DNA of 64,000 nucleotides from an uncultured Bacteroidales bacterium (GTDB taxonomy: Bacteria > Bacteroidota > Bacteroidia > Bacteroidales > P3): assembly GCA_947168665.1 (NCBI GenBank), contig CAMVMX010000001.1:310001-374000 (forward strand). The letters run 5' to 3'. A program made the position numbers and the translations under genes. The notes beneath the pieces are model-generated. The model searched no databases. It was given only the letters and a program-made list of their open reading frames with translations, and was not told where the DNA came from. Positions 11,474 to 21,430 of this stretch are shown here, piece by piece (position 1 is the first letter of the stretch; each line of letters begins with the position of its first letter).

Positions 11474-12784
11474 TCAATCTTCGCATGCGAAATTTTCAAC
11501 AATCGTCACTGAATCCACCCTGCAAGGGGTGACCATTCCGGCCAAAGCGGCGTTATAGGGCCGCTGCAACCGAATGTAATTCTCCGTCCATCCCTGCATC
11601 ATAGGGGCATCCCCGTCGCCATGGCAGGTGTGTTCCCACAGCACCTCATGTTCCGTATCCATCTGGCTTTCAACAAAAGCATGGCGCATCCTGTCCGACA
11701 GTTCATGCAGCTCTGCCCCACGCGCCTTGCGCACCTCTACAGGCACCTTCTCCCCCATCCGCAAGGCGGCAGTGTTGGGCCGGTCCGAATAGGGGAATAC
11801 ATGCAAGTACGATATCGGAAGCCCCGCAATAAACCGTTTGCCAGCCTCGAACTCTTCCTCCCCCTCACCGTTGAAACCGGTTATCACATCGGCTGCGATG
11901 CACGCGTCCGGCATCACCCGTTTGATATACTCCACCCGGCTGGCGTAAAGTGCCGTGTCATAGCGCCGGTGCATCATCCGCAGCACCTTGTCCGACCCCG
12001 CCTGCAGGGGGATATGGAAATGGGGGAGGAACGCGCGCGACGAAGCCACAAAGTCGACAACCTCCTCCGTTATCAGATTAGGCTCGATGCTGGATATGCG
12101 ATAACGCACAATCCCCTCAATCTTGTCCAGTTCACGCAGCAGACCGACAAAAGTCTCGCCATGGTTCTTGCCGAAAGTCCCCGTGTTGACCCCTGTCAGC
12201 ACCACCTCCCGCGCACCGCTTTCCGCAATGCGGCGGGCCACGCCCACCGTCTCGGCTATCGTGGCCGACCGGCTACGGCCACGCGCCATAGGTATGGCAC
12301 AATAGGTGCAAAAATAGTCGCATCCATCCTGTATCTTGAAGAATGTCCGGGTGCGGTCCCCACCCGAAAAACAAGGCACAAAGCTGCGCGGCTCCGGCGT
12401 GATGACATAAGGTCCCTGCGCCCCGTCCGTCTGGCCGTCGCGTCGCCGCCAAAACTCCTCCACCACTTCTGGCAGACGGTGCTTGCTGTCGTTACCCAAA
12501 ATAATATCCACACCCGGAATGGCGGCTATCTGCTCAGCATCGTTCTGGGCAAAACACCCTATCACCGCCACCGTGGCCGAAGGGTTTTGCGACAGTGCTT
12601 GACGGATGGCATTGCGGCATTTTTTTTCTGCCACAGCCGTTACCGTGCATGTGTTTATCACATACAAATCAGCTCTCTCCTTATATGTTACTATGTTAAA
12701 ACCCGCTTCGGCAAAACGCTTTTGCAAATAACTGGTTTCAGCAAAGTTTAATTTGCATCCTAATGTGTGGGTAGCGACTTTCAT
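11474..12784 (-). CDS. mtaB: tRNA t6A37 methylthiotransferase MtaB
   Basis: Radical-SAM CxxxCxxC (QDGCDYFCTYCAIPMARGRSRS), N-terminal TLGCKLNFAETS. Confidence 0.92.
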   Translation of the reverse strand: MKVATHTLGCKLNFAETSYLQKRFAEAGFNIVTYKERADLYVINTCTVTAVAEKKCRNAIRQALSQNPSATVAVIGCFAQNDAEQIAAIPGVDIILGNDSKHRLPEVVEEFWRRRDGQTDGAQGPYVITPEPRSFVPCFSGGDRTRTFFKIQDGCDYFCTYCAIPMARGRSRSATIAETVGVARRIAESGAREVVLTGVNTGTFGKNHGETFVGLLRELDKIEGIVRYRISSIEPNLITEEVVDFVASSRAFLPHFHIPLQAGSDKVLRMMHRRYDTALYASRVEYIKRVMPDACIAADVITGFNGEGEEEFEAGKRFIAGLPISYLHVFPYSDRPNTAALRMGEKVPVEVRKARGAELHELSDRMRHAFVESQMDTEHEVLWEHTCHGDGDAPMMQGWTENYIRLQRPYNAALAGMVTPCRVDSVTIVENFACED

Positions 12785-12841
12785 TCGAGTTAAAAAGAAT
12801 TAATTCTATAAACGAACCCTCTCTATATGGGGAAATGTTAG

Positions 12842-12984
12842 TATTTTTGCAAACGCATTTGAGAGATAAAAAGTTGCTTTTTCTATTAATCAATCAGATG
12901 CTTAGGTTTTTTTGTTTTACCTAAAAGGATTTTGTAATAGTGTTTAATGGGAAACGGGACGCCGTGAGGCGCCCCGTTTTTTTA
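12842..12984 (+). ncRNA. Candidate small RNA (promoter-like element paired with an intrinsic terminator, no convincing ORF)
   Basis: TATTTTTG at 12842-12849 followed about 100 nt later by hairpin aaacggg...cccgttt (12952-12979) and a T-run. Confidence 0.3.
12952..12983 (+). terminator. Intrinsic terminator hairpin
   Basis: aaacgggacgccgtgaggcgccccgttttttt: 7+4 bp stem with one mismatch, then a T-run. May also serve the minus-strand gene ending at 12993. Confidence 0.65.
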
Positions 12985-12992
12985 TCCACCCG

Positions 12993-14033
12993 CTATTCGA
13001 AGTCAAACTCGCCTCCTGCGTCAATAGTCTGCTGCTGCAGCTGCAGACTGTGGAGCATGCGTAGGCAATCCTCGTCGGGGTATACCTCAAAGTCGGGCTT
13101 GGGGTCAAGGCTCAGAATCTCGCGGCCCTCCTTGTCGTGGGTGGTCCCCACAATCAAATCCGTTGCCACCATGATGCGGGCCTCCTTGTTGGCGAGGGTA
13201 AAGCGGCCGTCGCCCACATGGGCATACAGTCTTTCCGGCTCCTCCTCGTCAACCACCTGGGTGCCGCTGGCCAGATACACTACCGCCTTGTTCTTTCCCC
13301 TGGGCAGCATATAATTGATATCCGACACCGAGACGAACATCTCCTCCGGCACCATCAGTCTCACCTTCCTGTCGCGCAGTAGCCCGGCCTTCCAAGTCTC
13401 ATCCACCACGAGTTTCCCCTCCTCGTAATAGCGGTACTGCCCGTGGCGCTCGCCGTTCACATAGTGCCCTTCGCGCACCAGCTGTCCCTTGTCGTCAAAC
13501 TCCACCAAGCGGCCTTCTATGCCGCCGTGCACGTATGTGGCCGTGATGTAACCGTTGAGCCCTATGCGTTTCCACCAGCGGCCGTGGCGATGGTTGTCGG
13601 CCCATGTGCTCACCTCGGCGGTGTCGCCCTTCGAGTTGAACAGCACCTGCTGCCCGTGGCGCACACCCATCTTATAGTTAGTCAGCTTCACCACCTTCCC
13701 CTGCTTGGAGAAGAACGTCCACAGTCCGTCGCGGTTCTTCTGGTTGAACGTGCCCGTGGCCAGCAGGTTCCCTTCAGCGTCATACACCGAGTGCTTGCAA
13801 ATCTTGCCCGGCACCGAATACTCATTCCTGATGCGCACTTTCCCGTCCGGATAGTAATAGGTAAATGTGCCCGTTTCCATCCCGTCCACAAAAGTACCCT
13901 CATACACCTTGGCACCCTGGTTGTCGGTCTTCAGCCAGTGGCCCTGGCGTCTGCCCTGTTTGTCAATTTGGTTCTGTGCCTGGCAGGCCATGCCCGCCAT
14001 CAGCAGCATCAATAAAGCAATTTTGCCTTTCAT
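12993..14033 (-). CDS. MORN/YwqK-repeat-like secreted protein
   Basis: Repeated G.(W/F)T.Y...GK.....Y..G...G units; signal peptide MKGKIALLMLLMAGMACQAQ. Confidence 0.75.
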   Translation of the reverse strand: MKGKIALLMLLMAGMACQAQNQIDKQGRRQGHWLKTDNQGAKVYEGTFVDGMETGTFTYYYPDGKVRIRNEYSVPGKICKHSVYDAEGNLLATGTFNQKNRDGLWTFFSKQGKVVKLTNYKMGVRHGQQVLFNSKGDTAEVSTWADNHRHGRWWKRIGLNGYITATYVHGGIEGRLVEFDDKGQLVREGHYVNGERHGQYRYYEEGKLVVDETWKAGLLRDRKVRLMVPEEMFVSVSDINYMLPRGKNKAVVYLASGTQVVDEEEPERLYAHVGDGRFTLANKEARIMVATDLIVGTTHDKEGREILSLDPKPDFEVYPDEDCLRMLHSLQLQQQTIDAGGEFDFE

Positions 14034-14121
14034 CTTTCTTTTACGTTTTATGACCCCGTAGGGCTTGTGATCAATAAAAAACTTTCCAACAGTAGCGAGC
14101 CGCGCCCGTCAAAATAATTTG

Positions 14122-14129
14122 CAAAAATA
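14122..14129 (-). promoter_or_regulatory. Bacteroidota -7 element for the YwqK-like gene
   Basis: TATTTTTG on the minus strand upstream of 14033. Confidence 0.4.
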
Positions 14130-14159
14130 CAATTTTTTTTGCAATAGTGCGTTTACTGG

Positions 14160-16628
14160 ATGTTTTTTTTAATGAACAAGAAACTCTTTATAACTATAAT
14201 GGCCTTACTGCCATGCCTTTTCTCCTCGCTCTGGGCGCAAGGCACACTGCAGGGACGTGTCCTCACGCCCGAAGGCGAACCCATCCCATACGCCACCGTA
14301 GGGCTGCCCGACGCCCCCGTGCCCACCGGCACCACCACCGACAGCCGTGGCCGTTTCACCCTCGCCGTCGTCCAGCCCGACTCCGCCACCGTCCGCTTCT
14401 CCTGCACCGGCTTCGAAAGCCAGGAACGCCGTTTCCGTCTCGTCGGCGGGCAGACCCTGCGGCTCGACATCACACTCCGGCCCGCCGCACGGCAGCTCAA
14501 CACCGTCACCGTCAGCGACGACCGCCTCCGCGCCACCGACTTCACCCGCATCAACATCGAGCGTATCGAAAACAACGTAGGCCCGTCGGGCAGCGTCGAA
14601 TCCCTCATCAAAACACTCCCCGACGTCAACTCCAACAACGAACTCTCCTCCCAATACTCCGTGCGCGGCGGCTCCTTCGACGAAAACCTCGTCTACATCA
14701 ACGGCATCGAAATCTACCGCCCCCAACTCGTGCGCAGCGGCCAGCAGGAAGGGCTCAGCATCATCAACCCCGACCTGGTCGACCACCTCTCCTTCTCGCC
14801 CGGCGGCTTCGACGCCACCTACGGCGACCGCATGTCCTCCGTCCTCGACATCATCTACAGCCGCCCCACCACACGTCAGTTCAAAGCCTCCCTCTCCCTC
14901 CTCGGCGGCTCAGCCACCGCCCTCGGCACCATCGGCAACCACTTCTCCTACGGTGTCGGTTTCCGCCACCACAGCAACACCTACCTCTTCCGCTCCATGG
15001 ACACCGAAGGCAACTACTCCACCGCCTACACCGACCTCCAAGCCATCCTCCGCTACCGCGTCAACGACAGCCTCGACCTCAACCTCCTCGCCGTCTGGAC
15101 CCGCAATGTCTACGGCCTCGTCCCCTACAGTCGCACCACCACCTTCGGCACCTTCAACCAGTCGCTCAAACTCGACGTCTACTTCGACGGCCTCGAAGAC
15201 GACCGCTACCGCACCCTCCTCGGTGCCTTCACCCTCAACTACCACCCCAACGACGACCTCCAGCTCCAGTGGATCAACTCCGCCATCTCCAACCGCGAAC
15301 AAGAAAACTACGACATCCAAAGCCAATACTGGCTCTATGCCATCGGCGTGGGCGAGAACGCCGCCGACACCAACCAGTTCGACCAAGGCGTAGGCACCTT
15401 CCTCGAGCACGCCCGCAACCGGCAGGACATGACCATCTATGCCTCCGAACTCAAAATGGTGCGCTACGCACTCCTCGGCTCTTGGAACTTCGGCCTCAAA
15501 GCCCAGATGGAACAAACCCGTGGCGGCATCCGCGAATGGAAATGGGTCGACAGCGCCGACTACTCACTCCCCACCACCCACCACCTCCCCGGCCTCGACG
15601 ACACCGCCGTCCACAGCCCCCAGCTCCAACACTTCTACAACGCCACCGGCACTGTCAACACCCTCCGGGGCAGTGCCTACCTGCAGCGCCACGTCAACCT
15701 CTTCACCCGCCGCGACGACCTCTTCCGCCTCACCGCCGGCCTGCGCGGCCAATACTACACCTCCCGTTCCGACTCCCTCCTGCTCAACCGCCAGTTCCTC
15801 CTCTCCCCTCGCCTCTCGGCCAGCTACAAACCCCACTCCGGCCCCGACATCCTCTATCGTCTCGTTGCCGGCATCTACCAGCAACCCTCACTCTACCGCG
15901 AGCTGCGCAACCCCGACGGCACCCTCCATCCCGGCGTCCCTGCCCAATGCTCCTACCTCGCCTCCGCCTCCGCCGACTGGAACTTCCGCCTTTGGGACAA
16001 ACCCTTCCGCCTCACCGCCGACATCTACTACAAATACATCACCCACCTCATCCCCTACACCATCGACAACCTCCGCCTGCGTTACAACCCCGACCTCCCC
16101 GCCGTCGGCTATGCCGCCGGGGCCTCACTCCGCATCAACGGCGACTTCGTCCCCGGCCTCCAGTCCTGGGCATCCCTCTCACTCATGAAAACCCAAGAGG
16201 ACATCCTCACCGACAACCTCGGCTGGCTCGACCGCCCCACCGACCAGCGTTTCAGCTTCAAACTCTTCCTGCAGGACTACATCCCCTCCCTCCCCTGGTG
16301 GCGCATGAGCCTCAGCATCATCTACGGCACCCGCACCCCCACCACCTATCCCGGCCAGACCGACCGCTCCGCCGCCTACCACATACCCCCCTACTTCCGT
16401 GCCGACTGGGGCAACACCATCCAGCTCACACGCTTCGAGCGCATCCGCCGCTCGCCCATCGGCCGCCTTTTCGACGACCTCTCGCTCACCGTCGAAGTCT
16501 TCAACCTCTTCGACCACCACAACGTCGTATCCTTCATCTGGGTATCCGACTACACCAACACCTACTGGGCCGTCCCCAACTACCTCACCGCCCGCCAAGT
16601 CAACGTCAAACTCAGCGCCACCTTCTAA
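14160..16628 (+). CDS. TonB-dependent receptor with N-terminal carboxypeptidase-regulatory-like domain
   Basis: GRVLTPEGEPIPYATVGL (CarbopepD_reg-like), plug-like VESLIKTLPDVNSNNELSSQYSVRGGSFDENLVYINGIEIYRP, C-terminal beta-barrel ending in VNVKLSATF. Confidence 0.9.
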   Translation: MFFLMNKKLFITIMALLPCLFSSLWAQGTLQGRVLTPEGEPIPYATVGLPDAPVPTGTTTDSRGRFTLAVVQPDSATVRFSCTGFESQERRFRLVGGQTLRLDITLRPAARQLNTVTVSDDRLRATDFTRINIERIENNVGPSGSVESLIKTLPDVNSNNELSSQYSVRGGSFDENLVYINGIEIYRPQLVRSGQQEGLSIINPDLVDHLSFSPGGFDATYGDRMSSVLDIIYSRPTTRQFKASLSLLGGSATALGTIGNHFSYGVGFRHHSNTYLFRSMDTEGNYSTAYTDLQAILRYRVNDSLDLNLLAVWTRNVYGLVPYSRTTTFGTFNQSLKLDVYFDGLEDDRYRTLLGAFTLNYHPNDDLQLQWINSAISNREQENYDIQSQYWLYAIGVGENAADTNQFDQGVGTFLEHARNRQDMTIYASELKMVRYALLGSWNFGLKAQMEQTRGGIREWKWVDSADYSLPTTHHLPGLDDTAVHSPQLQHFYNATGTVNTLRGSAYLQRHVNLFTRRDDLFRLTAGLRGQYYTSRSDSLLLNRQFLLSPRLSASYKPHSGPDILYRLVAGIYQQPSLYRELRNPDGTLHPGVPAQCSYLASASADWNFRLWDKPFRLTADIYYKYITHLIPYTIDNLRLRYNPDLPAVGYAAGASLRINGDFVPGLQSWASLSLMKTQEDILTDNLGWLDRPTDQRFSFKLFLQDYIPSLPWWRMSLSIIYGTRTPTTYPGQTDRSAAYHIPPYFRADWGNTIQLTRFERIRRSPIGRLFDDLSLTVEVFNLFDHHNVVSFIWVSDYTNTYWAVPNYLTARQVNVKLSATF

Positions 16629-16665
16629 TCCCCACCCCCGACAGCCCAAACCCCCACCCCCCCAC

Positions 16666-16709
16666 TAACACATTAACACATTCCCAAATTAACAAATTAA
16701 CACATTCCC
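16666..16709. repeat. Short imperfect direct repeat (2 x 20 bp) between TBDR and M16 genes
   Basis: taacacattaacacattccc (16666-16685) and taacaaattaacacattccc (16690-16709), one mismatch, period 24. Confidence 0.7.
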
Positions 16710-16718
16710 TCATCAGCC

Positions 16719-17966
16719 ATGCTCACAGCCCCCTCCCTATCCCCGCTCATACCCGAAATCCACCGCCTGCCCAACGGCAACAGCCTGTCCCTGTTCCGCA
16801 ACCCCAGCCTCGGCATCCTCAAACTCGACATCACACTCGAAGCCGGCAGTGCCTACCAAACCCACAAAAGCCAAGCCCACGCCGCCAACCAACTCTTCGG
16901 CGAAGCCACCGCCACCCTCCCGCCACAGGCCATGGCCCAATTCCTCGACTTCCGCGGCATCGTCGTCGAGCGTTACGCCGACGTCTGCAGCTCCAACATC
17001 TCCTTCTACTTCATGCCCAAATTCGCCGACCAGCTCCTCCCCCTCATAGCCGACATGTTCCGCCAGCCCCAAATCACCCCCCAGCTGTTCGACGCCTACC
17101 TCAGCCGCCGCACCGCCCAACTCAAAACCAGCTTCCAAAAAACCAGCTATCTGGCCCGCAACCTCTACTACCAACTCCTCTACGGTCCCAACCACCCGCT
17201 GGGCACCTACGCCCACCCCGACGACCTCCGGCAGCTCACCCCCGACCACGTGCGGCAATTCATCCGCGCCCGCTACTCCTTAGCCCACGCCCACCTCATC
17301 CTCAGCGGACCCGTCGACGACACACTGCTCCGCCTGGCCGACACCCACCTCGCTCCACAGCCCCAAAGCCCCGCACCCGTCCCGCTGGCCATGCCCGCCG
17401 TCCCCCAGCCCCCCGCAGCCCATGCCCACGCCCCACTGCCCGGCGCCGTACAGTCCACCATCCGCATTGGCCGCCTCCTCCCCTTCCCCTGGCACAGCCC
17501 CGACTACACCCGCTTCATGGTCCTCAACACCATCCTCGGCGGCTACTTCGGCTCCCGCCTCATGTCCAACCTCCGCGAGGACAAAGGCTACACCTACGGC
17601 ATCTACAGCCAAACCCAGATATTCCGCGACAGCATAGCCCTCTACATCACCGCCGACGTGGCCGCCGAAGCCACCGCCGACGCCGTGGCCGAAATCAACC
17701 GCGAAATCGAACTCCTGCGCCGCGAACCCGTCAGCCCGACCGAACTCGACCGCGTGCGCAACTACATGATGGGCGACTTTATCCGCAGCATCGACGGCAC
17801 CTTCGAGATTGCCGAGCGCCACCGCCAGATGGTGACCACCCAAGTCGACGAGCGTCTTTCCACCAACCTCATGCAGACCCTTGCCGACATCAACCCGGCG
17901 CAACTCCTCGCCCTCGCCCAAACCACCCTCACCGACCTCCTCACCGTCACCGCCGGCCCCGCCTAA
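16719..17966 (+). CDS. M16 (insulinase-like) family protein, zinc motif degenerate
   Basis: M16 fold signatures (LPNGNSLSLF, AGSAYQ, TILGGYFGSRLMSNLREDKGYTYGIYS), but HxxEH position reads HAANQ. Confidence 0.85.
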   Translation: MLTAPSLSPLIPEIHRLPNGNSLSLFRNPSLGILKLDITLEAGSAYQTHKSQAHAANQLFGEATATLPPQAMAQFLDFRGIVVERYADVCSSNISFYFMPKFADQLLPLIADMFRQPQITPQLFDAYLSRRTAQLKTSFQKTSYLARNLYYQLLYGPNHPLGTYAHPDDLRQLTPDHVRQFIRARYSLAHAHLILSGPVDDTLLRLADTHLAPQPQSPAPVPLAMPAVPQPPAAHAHAPLPGAVQSTIRIGRLLPFPWHSPDYTRFMVLNTILGGYFGSRLMSNLREDKGYTYGIYSQTQIFRDSIALYITADVAAEATADAVAEINREIELLRREPVSPTELDRVRNYMMGDFIRSIDGTFEIAERHRQMVTTQVDERLSTNLMQTLADINPAQLLALAQTTLTDLLTVTAGPA

Positions 17967-18050
17967 TCCGCTCCAACACCCCAAACCCCATAAAACACAC
18001 AAAGCCGGAGCCATCACCCCAGCCTTGTGCGAATTGACAAGCCCTATAGA

Positions 18051-21000
18051 CTACTCTCCCTCACCTTTAGGCGATTGATAGCCATATTTAACGTCAAGAA
18101 TCAGGCGTATATACTCGCCATATATCTCCTCCGCTGTCAGCTTGTCATTGTTCAATGCATTGTACTTCTGAATCAATTTCACCAAATACTCAGGCACCAA
18201 CTCCTCGATATAACCCTTCTCCAGTTTCTCTTTCATCTCCTCTCTCCCTAATTCCCTTCCATATGAATCTTTATATTCTGCATGACCGACTGGCATTGGG
18301 TATATCCAGCAATTGCCATGGTATGGTAATTCGAGACCCAGTTGTATGCCTTTTTCCTTCTTGACCACTATTCTTTCATACTCCTTGAGGCCATGTCCTA
18401 AACCATCTTGATTATACCAGTATTCTTTAATGTCATTAGGACTAATATCAACGAATCGAGGGTATTCCGCACCTTTTTCTATAATATAAAACCAATCATA
18501 GGGATTATTTTCATCTCTTCTGACCGTTACAATCCTACCACACACAAAACTTTCTGGGAGCGCAACAAAATCTTCAACACACAACATTGTATCATCAGAT
18601 AACGATGAATTCTTTTTAAGATTATCTCGTAGTTCATCGGGTATTCTATAACTGGAGTCAATTACCACTGCGACCTTTGTTTCAAACAATTCTTTGGCTG
18701 TTACAGCATCACCATTCAATTTGATGATAGAAGCTTTACCCATTTCATAACCGCTCAAAGGTTGGTAATCCACATTAAGTGGATTTGGCAAAAACCAATT
18801 CTCACGACAAAACCTATAATACTGCTTTTGGAGAGAATCTTTATTGTCATCATTGTTTTTACAGGCATCCTTACATGCTTCCAGTAGTTTTGGGTATGTC
18901 AACCTTAAAATATCAGGTTTCAAATCCTCCCATGTTTTTTGACACCATTCCTCTCCTTGTGGAAGTAAACTGTCGCGAGAGATTGTCAAAAACCTGTCTG
19001 CCTGCCTACAAAAAAGACCCCATTTGTGTACATGTGAAGGTACATTACCACCATTGCTTATTGGAATATCTCGAAGCAATATGCCTTCGTAACTACGTAA
19101 CTCCCCAAAAACCACCTCCATCTCAGAACCAAACTTATTCTCTTCGATATGGAAAAGGAAAAACGGTTCTCCAACATCACCATACGGTTCCCAACCAACT
19201 CTGAAATGCTCCTCTTCAGCAAATGTTTCGTAGGTATCATGCTTTTCCTCCTTACAAAACACCTTTGTCTGATAGGCTGAGGTATAATAGATAGGTACAC
19301 TTTCAACATGTTCAAAAGTCTCATTTATATACGTTTCAACTTTACTCACAATATAATAGGGAACGCTGTCCGTATTTTTCTTCAGTCCCTCCAACTCATC
19401 CTCGTCTATTTCAAACAACTCTCCGAAATGGTCCGTGTCAATCTCGATGGTGACTGTTGTGCCGTGGGCAACATCCTTCGTCTGGTTGGTGCCCTCAATC
19501 GGGCGCTTAAAGTCGATATTTTCCTCTTCGATGGAGCAGAAACTGCCATCCACCGAGGAGCGGAAAACAATCCTCCGGGTTGGCTCTCTGGGGTAATGGG
19601 TGTCGACCGTAAACTCATTCGCGACATAGAATACCGTCTGCAGCCCCAAGCCGAACGCCGCAGTCGGCTGCAGGAAGTATGGCATCTCATTCACCGTGGC
19701 CTCATAGTTCTGGTCTGCCTTGCGGCTGGCCCCCACCTGACTGGTCATCCTTATCAGGCTCTCCTCCGAAATGCCTGTCCCCCAATCCTCGCATATCACC
19801 CGCACCACCTGCTCCTCCTCGTCATATTCCACTTTAAGGTTTATCGGATAGCGGTTGTAGATAGACTGCGGGAGGTCGCTCACAAACTTGATGTCCTCTG
19901 CCGATTTAATGTCACGCTCTGGGTTGGTCAAATGGTATGGGAAGTAGTAATCCCTGTCTTTCCATATCTGCAATTTAGTAGCATCCATGGCGTTTTGCAC
20001 TATCTCACGGATAAACACCCTGCCAGGATTCTCATAAATTGCACCCCCCTTCAGCATCTCGAAAGTGCGTTTGCTTGATATGTCGAAACGGAGATTCCGC
20101 AACTCGGGACGCGTCTCCGACCCTTGGAAATAGATATTTTTCTTATCACTACGCAGCACCGGGGGGAGGCCTCCCAAATCGTCGGGGGCAATGCGGTTCC
20201 AGTTTTGGCTTTGCTTCTCTACCTCTTTCTCCAACATGTCGAACAACTCGCATGCCACGCGGTATGAAGCATCGGTGGGGCAGTCCAGCTCTAACTCAAT
20301 CCGGTTGGGCGAGATAAGCAGATGTTTCACGGACTGGTGCTTGTCGAAATGCGCTTTGGAGGATTCCGGCACCTCTTTCAACGTGGCCATCGTGAATGGA
20401 TTGAAGCGGTTGCTGTCCACATCGAGCAAATCGCCCAAACGGATCATGCAAGCAATGAATCGCGGGTGCACCTTGTCGCCCCGCAAGCCGTCATCCTCCT
20501 GTGGCAACACCATCAACTCATAGAAATCGGCTCCATGCAGGTGTGCCACATCAGCCAGCAACGACAAATAACGCTTCGGGAAAGCATCGCAGTGGAAATC
20601 GTGTGCCATCTTGGCAAACAGGTCGTCCTTTCGGTCCAGATAGTCCTTGCTCCTGTCGCCATGTCCCCCGCGCATCTGCTGCGCAATAATCAGGGTGACG
20701 GCATTGCGCAGCTCCAATGCCCACTTGAAGCTTTCTGTCGGCTCTTTAGGACAATGACTGTGATTCAACAGTAAGTTGGCCGCCGCAGCAATCTGCTTGT
20801 CGGCACTGGCCGTGTATGTCCTCAACAAATCCACCATCTCCGGCTTGTCCCACTCCTCCTCCAAAAATGTGTAGGACATATACATGCCAAGGTCGTGCGT
20901 CAGGCCTCCCATCAATATCAGGAAGGTGTCGGTAGGGCCAAGCCGCTCCACCCTGTCGCGCCCCAACAGCCGCTGGATATTATCCAGCAGAGTCATGGAA

Positions 21001-21185
21001 TGGCTGTCGTCGTGCCGACTATAGTGCGGGAAATACGAAGCAATCGTACTCAACGCATTGTGAAGAGTATCTTTGTTGTACCACCACGAGGCGAGCAACA
21101 GTTTGCAACTGGCATCGGCCTCACACAATGCTTCCAGATGCTTTTCGAGGGAATAGTTCTTTGTGTCCAACATTTTGCGAATCAA
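18051..21185 (-). CDS. HD-domain / HSP90-type (GHKL) ATPase fusion protein, 1044 aa
   Basis: HD-type residues (HYSRHDDSHS, GGLTHDLGMY, RGGHGDRS, MIRLGDLLDVD), then GHKL N/G boxes (FIREIVQNAMDATK, CEDWGTGISEESLIRMTSQVGASRK, AAFGLGLQTVFYVANEF, HGTTVTIEI). Confidence 0.8.
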   Translation of the reverse strand: MIRKMLDTKNYSLEKHLEALCEADASCKLLLASWWYNKDTLHNALSTIASYFPHYSRHDDSHSMTLLDNIQRLLGRDRVERLGPTDTFLILMGGLTHDLGMYMSYTFLEEEWDKPEMVDLLRTYTASADKQIAAAANLLLNHSHCPKEPTESFKWALELRNAVTLIIAQQMRGGHGDRSKDYLDRKDDLFAKMAHDFHCDAFPKRYLSLLADVAHLHGADFYELMVLPQEDDGLRGDKVHPRFIACMIRLGDLLDVDSNRFNPFTMATLKEVPESSKAHFDKHQSVKHLLISPNRIELELDCPTDASYRVACELFDMLEKEVEKQSQNWNRIAPDDLGGLPPVLRSDKKNIYFQGSETRPELRNLRFDISSKRTFEMLKGGAIYENPGRVFIREIVQNAMDATKLQIWKDRDYYFPYHLTNPERDIKSAEDIKFVSDLPQSIYNRYPINLKVEYDEEEQVVRVICEDWGTGISEESLIRMTSQVGASRKADQNYEATVNEMPYFLQPTAAFGLGLQTVFYVANEFTVDTHYPREPTRRIVFRSSVDGSFCSIEEENIDFKRPIEGTNQTKDVAHGTTVTIEIDTDHFGELFEIDEDELEGLKKNTDSVPYYIVSKVETYINETFEHVESVPIYYTSAYQTKVFCKEEKHDTYETFAEEEHFRVGWEPYGDVGEPFFLFHIEENKFGSEMEVVFGELRSYEGILLRDIPISNGGNVPSHVHKWGLFCRQADRFLTISRDSLLPQGEEWCQKTWEDLKPDILRLTYPKLLEACKDACKNNDDNKDSLQKQYYRFCRENWFLPNPLNVDYQPLSGYEMGKASIIKLNGDAVTAKELFETKVAVVIDSSYRIPDELRDNLKKNSSLSDDTMLCVEDFVALPESFVCGRIVTVRRDENNPYDWFYIIEKGAEYPRFVDISPNDIKEYWYNQDGLGHGLKEYERIVVKKEKGIQLGLELPYHGNCWIYPMPVGHAEYKDSYGRELGREEMKEKLEKGYIEELVPEYLVKLIQKYNALNNDKLTAEEIYGEYIRLILDVKYGYQSPKGEGE

Positions 21186-21233
21186 TTTGATAAAACAGAA
21201 TCATCCTCTTGTTTCCAAGAACAATACAGAATG

Positions 21234-21265
21234 CAAAAATAACTTTATTTTTCCATATTTGCAAA
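21234..21265 (-). promoter_or_regulatory. Bacteroidota promoter TTTG-N20-TAnnTTTG for the HD-HSP90 gene
   Basis: Minus strand TTTG CAAATATGGAAAAATAAAGT TATTTTTG, about 50 nt upstream of the start codon. Confidence 0.65.
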
Positions 21266-21430
21266 CCGATTTCATCGAATTCACCTACACACCCGGCGCA
21301 CCCCCTCGCCCTGACGCAACCCACCCCCGCCGGCCTCCTCGCCGCCACCCCATTTTCTCTTCCCTTTGCCTGACTTTTTGTTTGGTGTTTACCATCTATT
21401 TGTCACTTGCCAAGAAACAATATTGTGGAG

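Noticed and set aside
14147-18037. 1296-aa plus-strand ORF
   Set aside because: Out of frame with two clear genes (TonB receptor, M16), Pro/Arg/His-rich low complexity; produced by C-ending codon bias.
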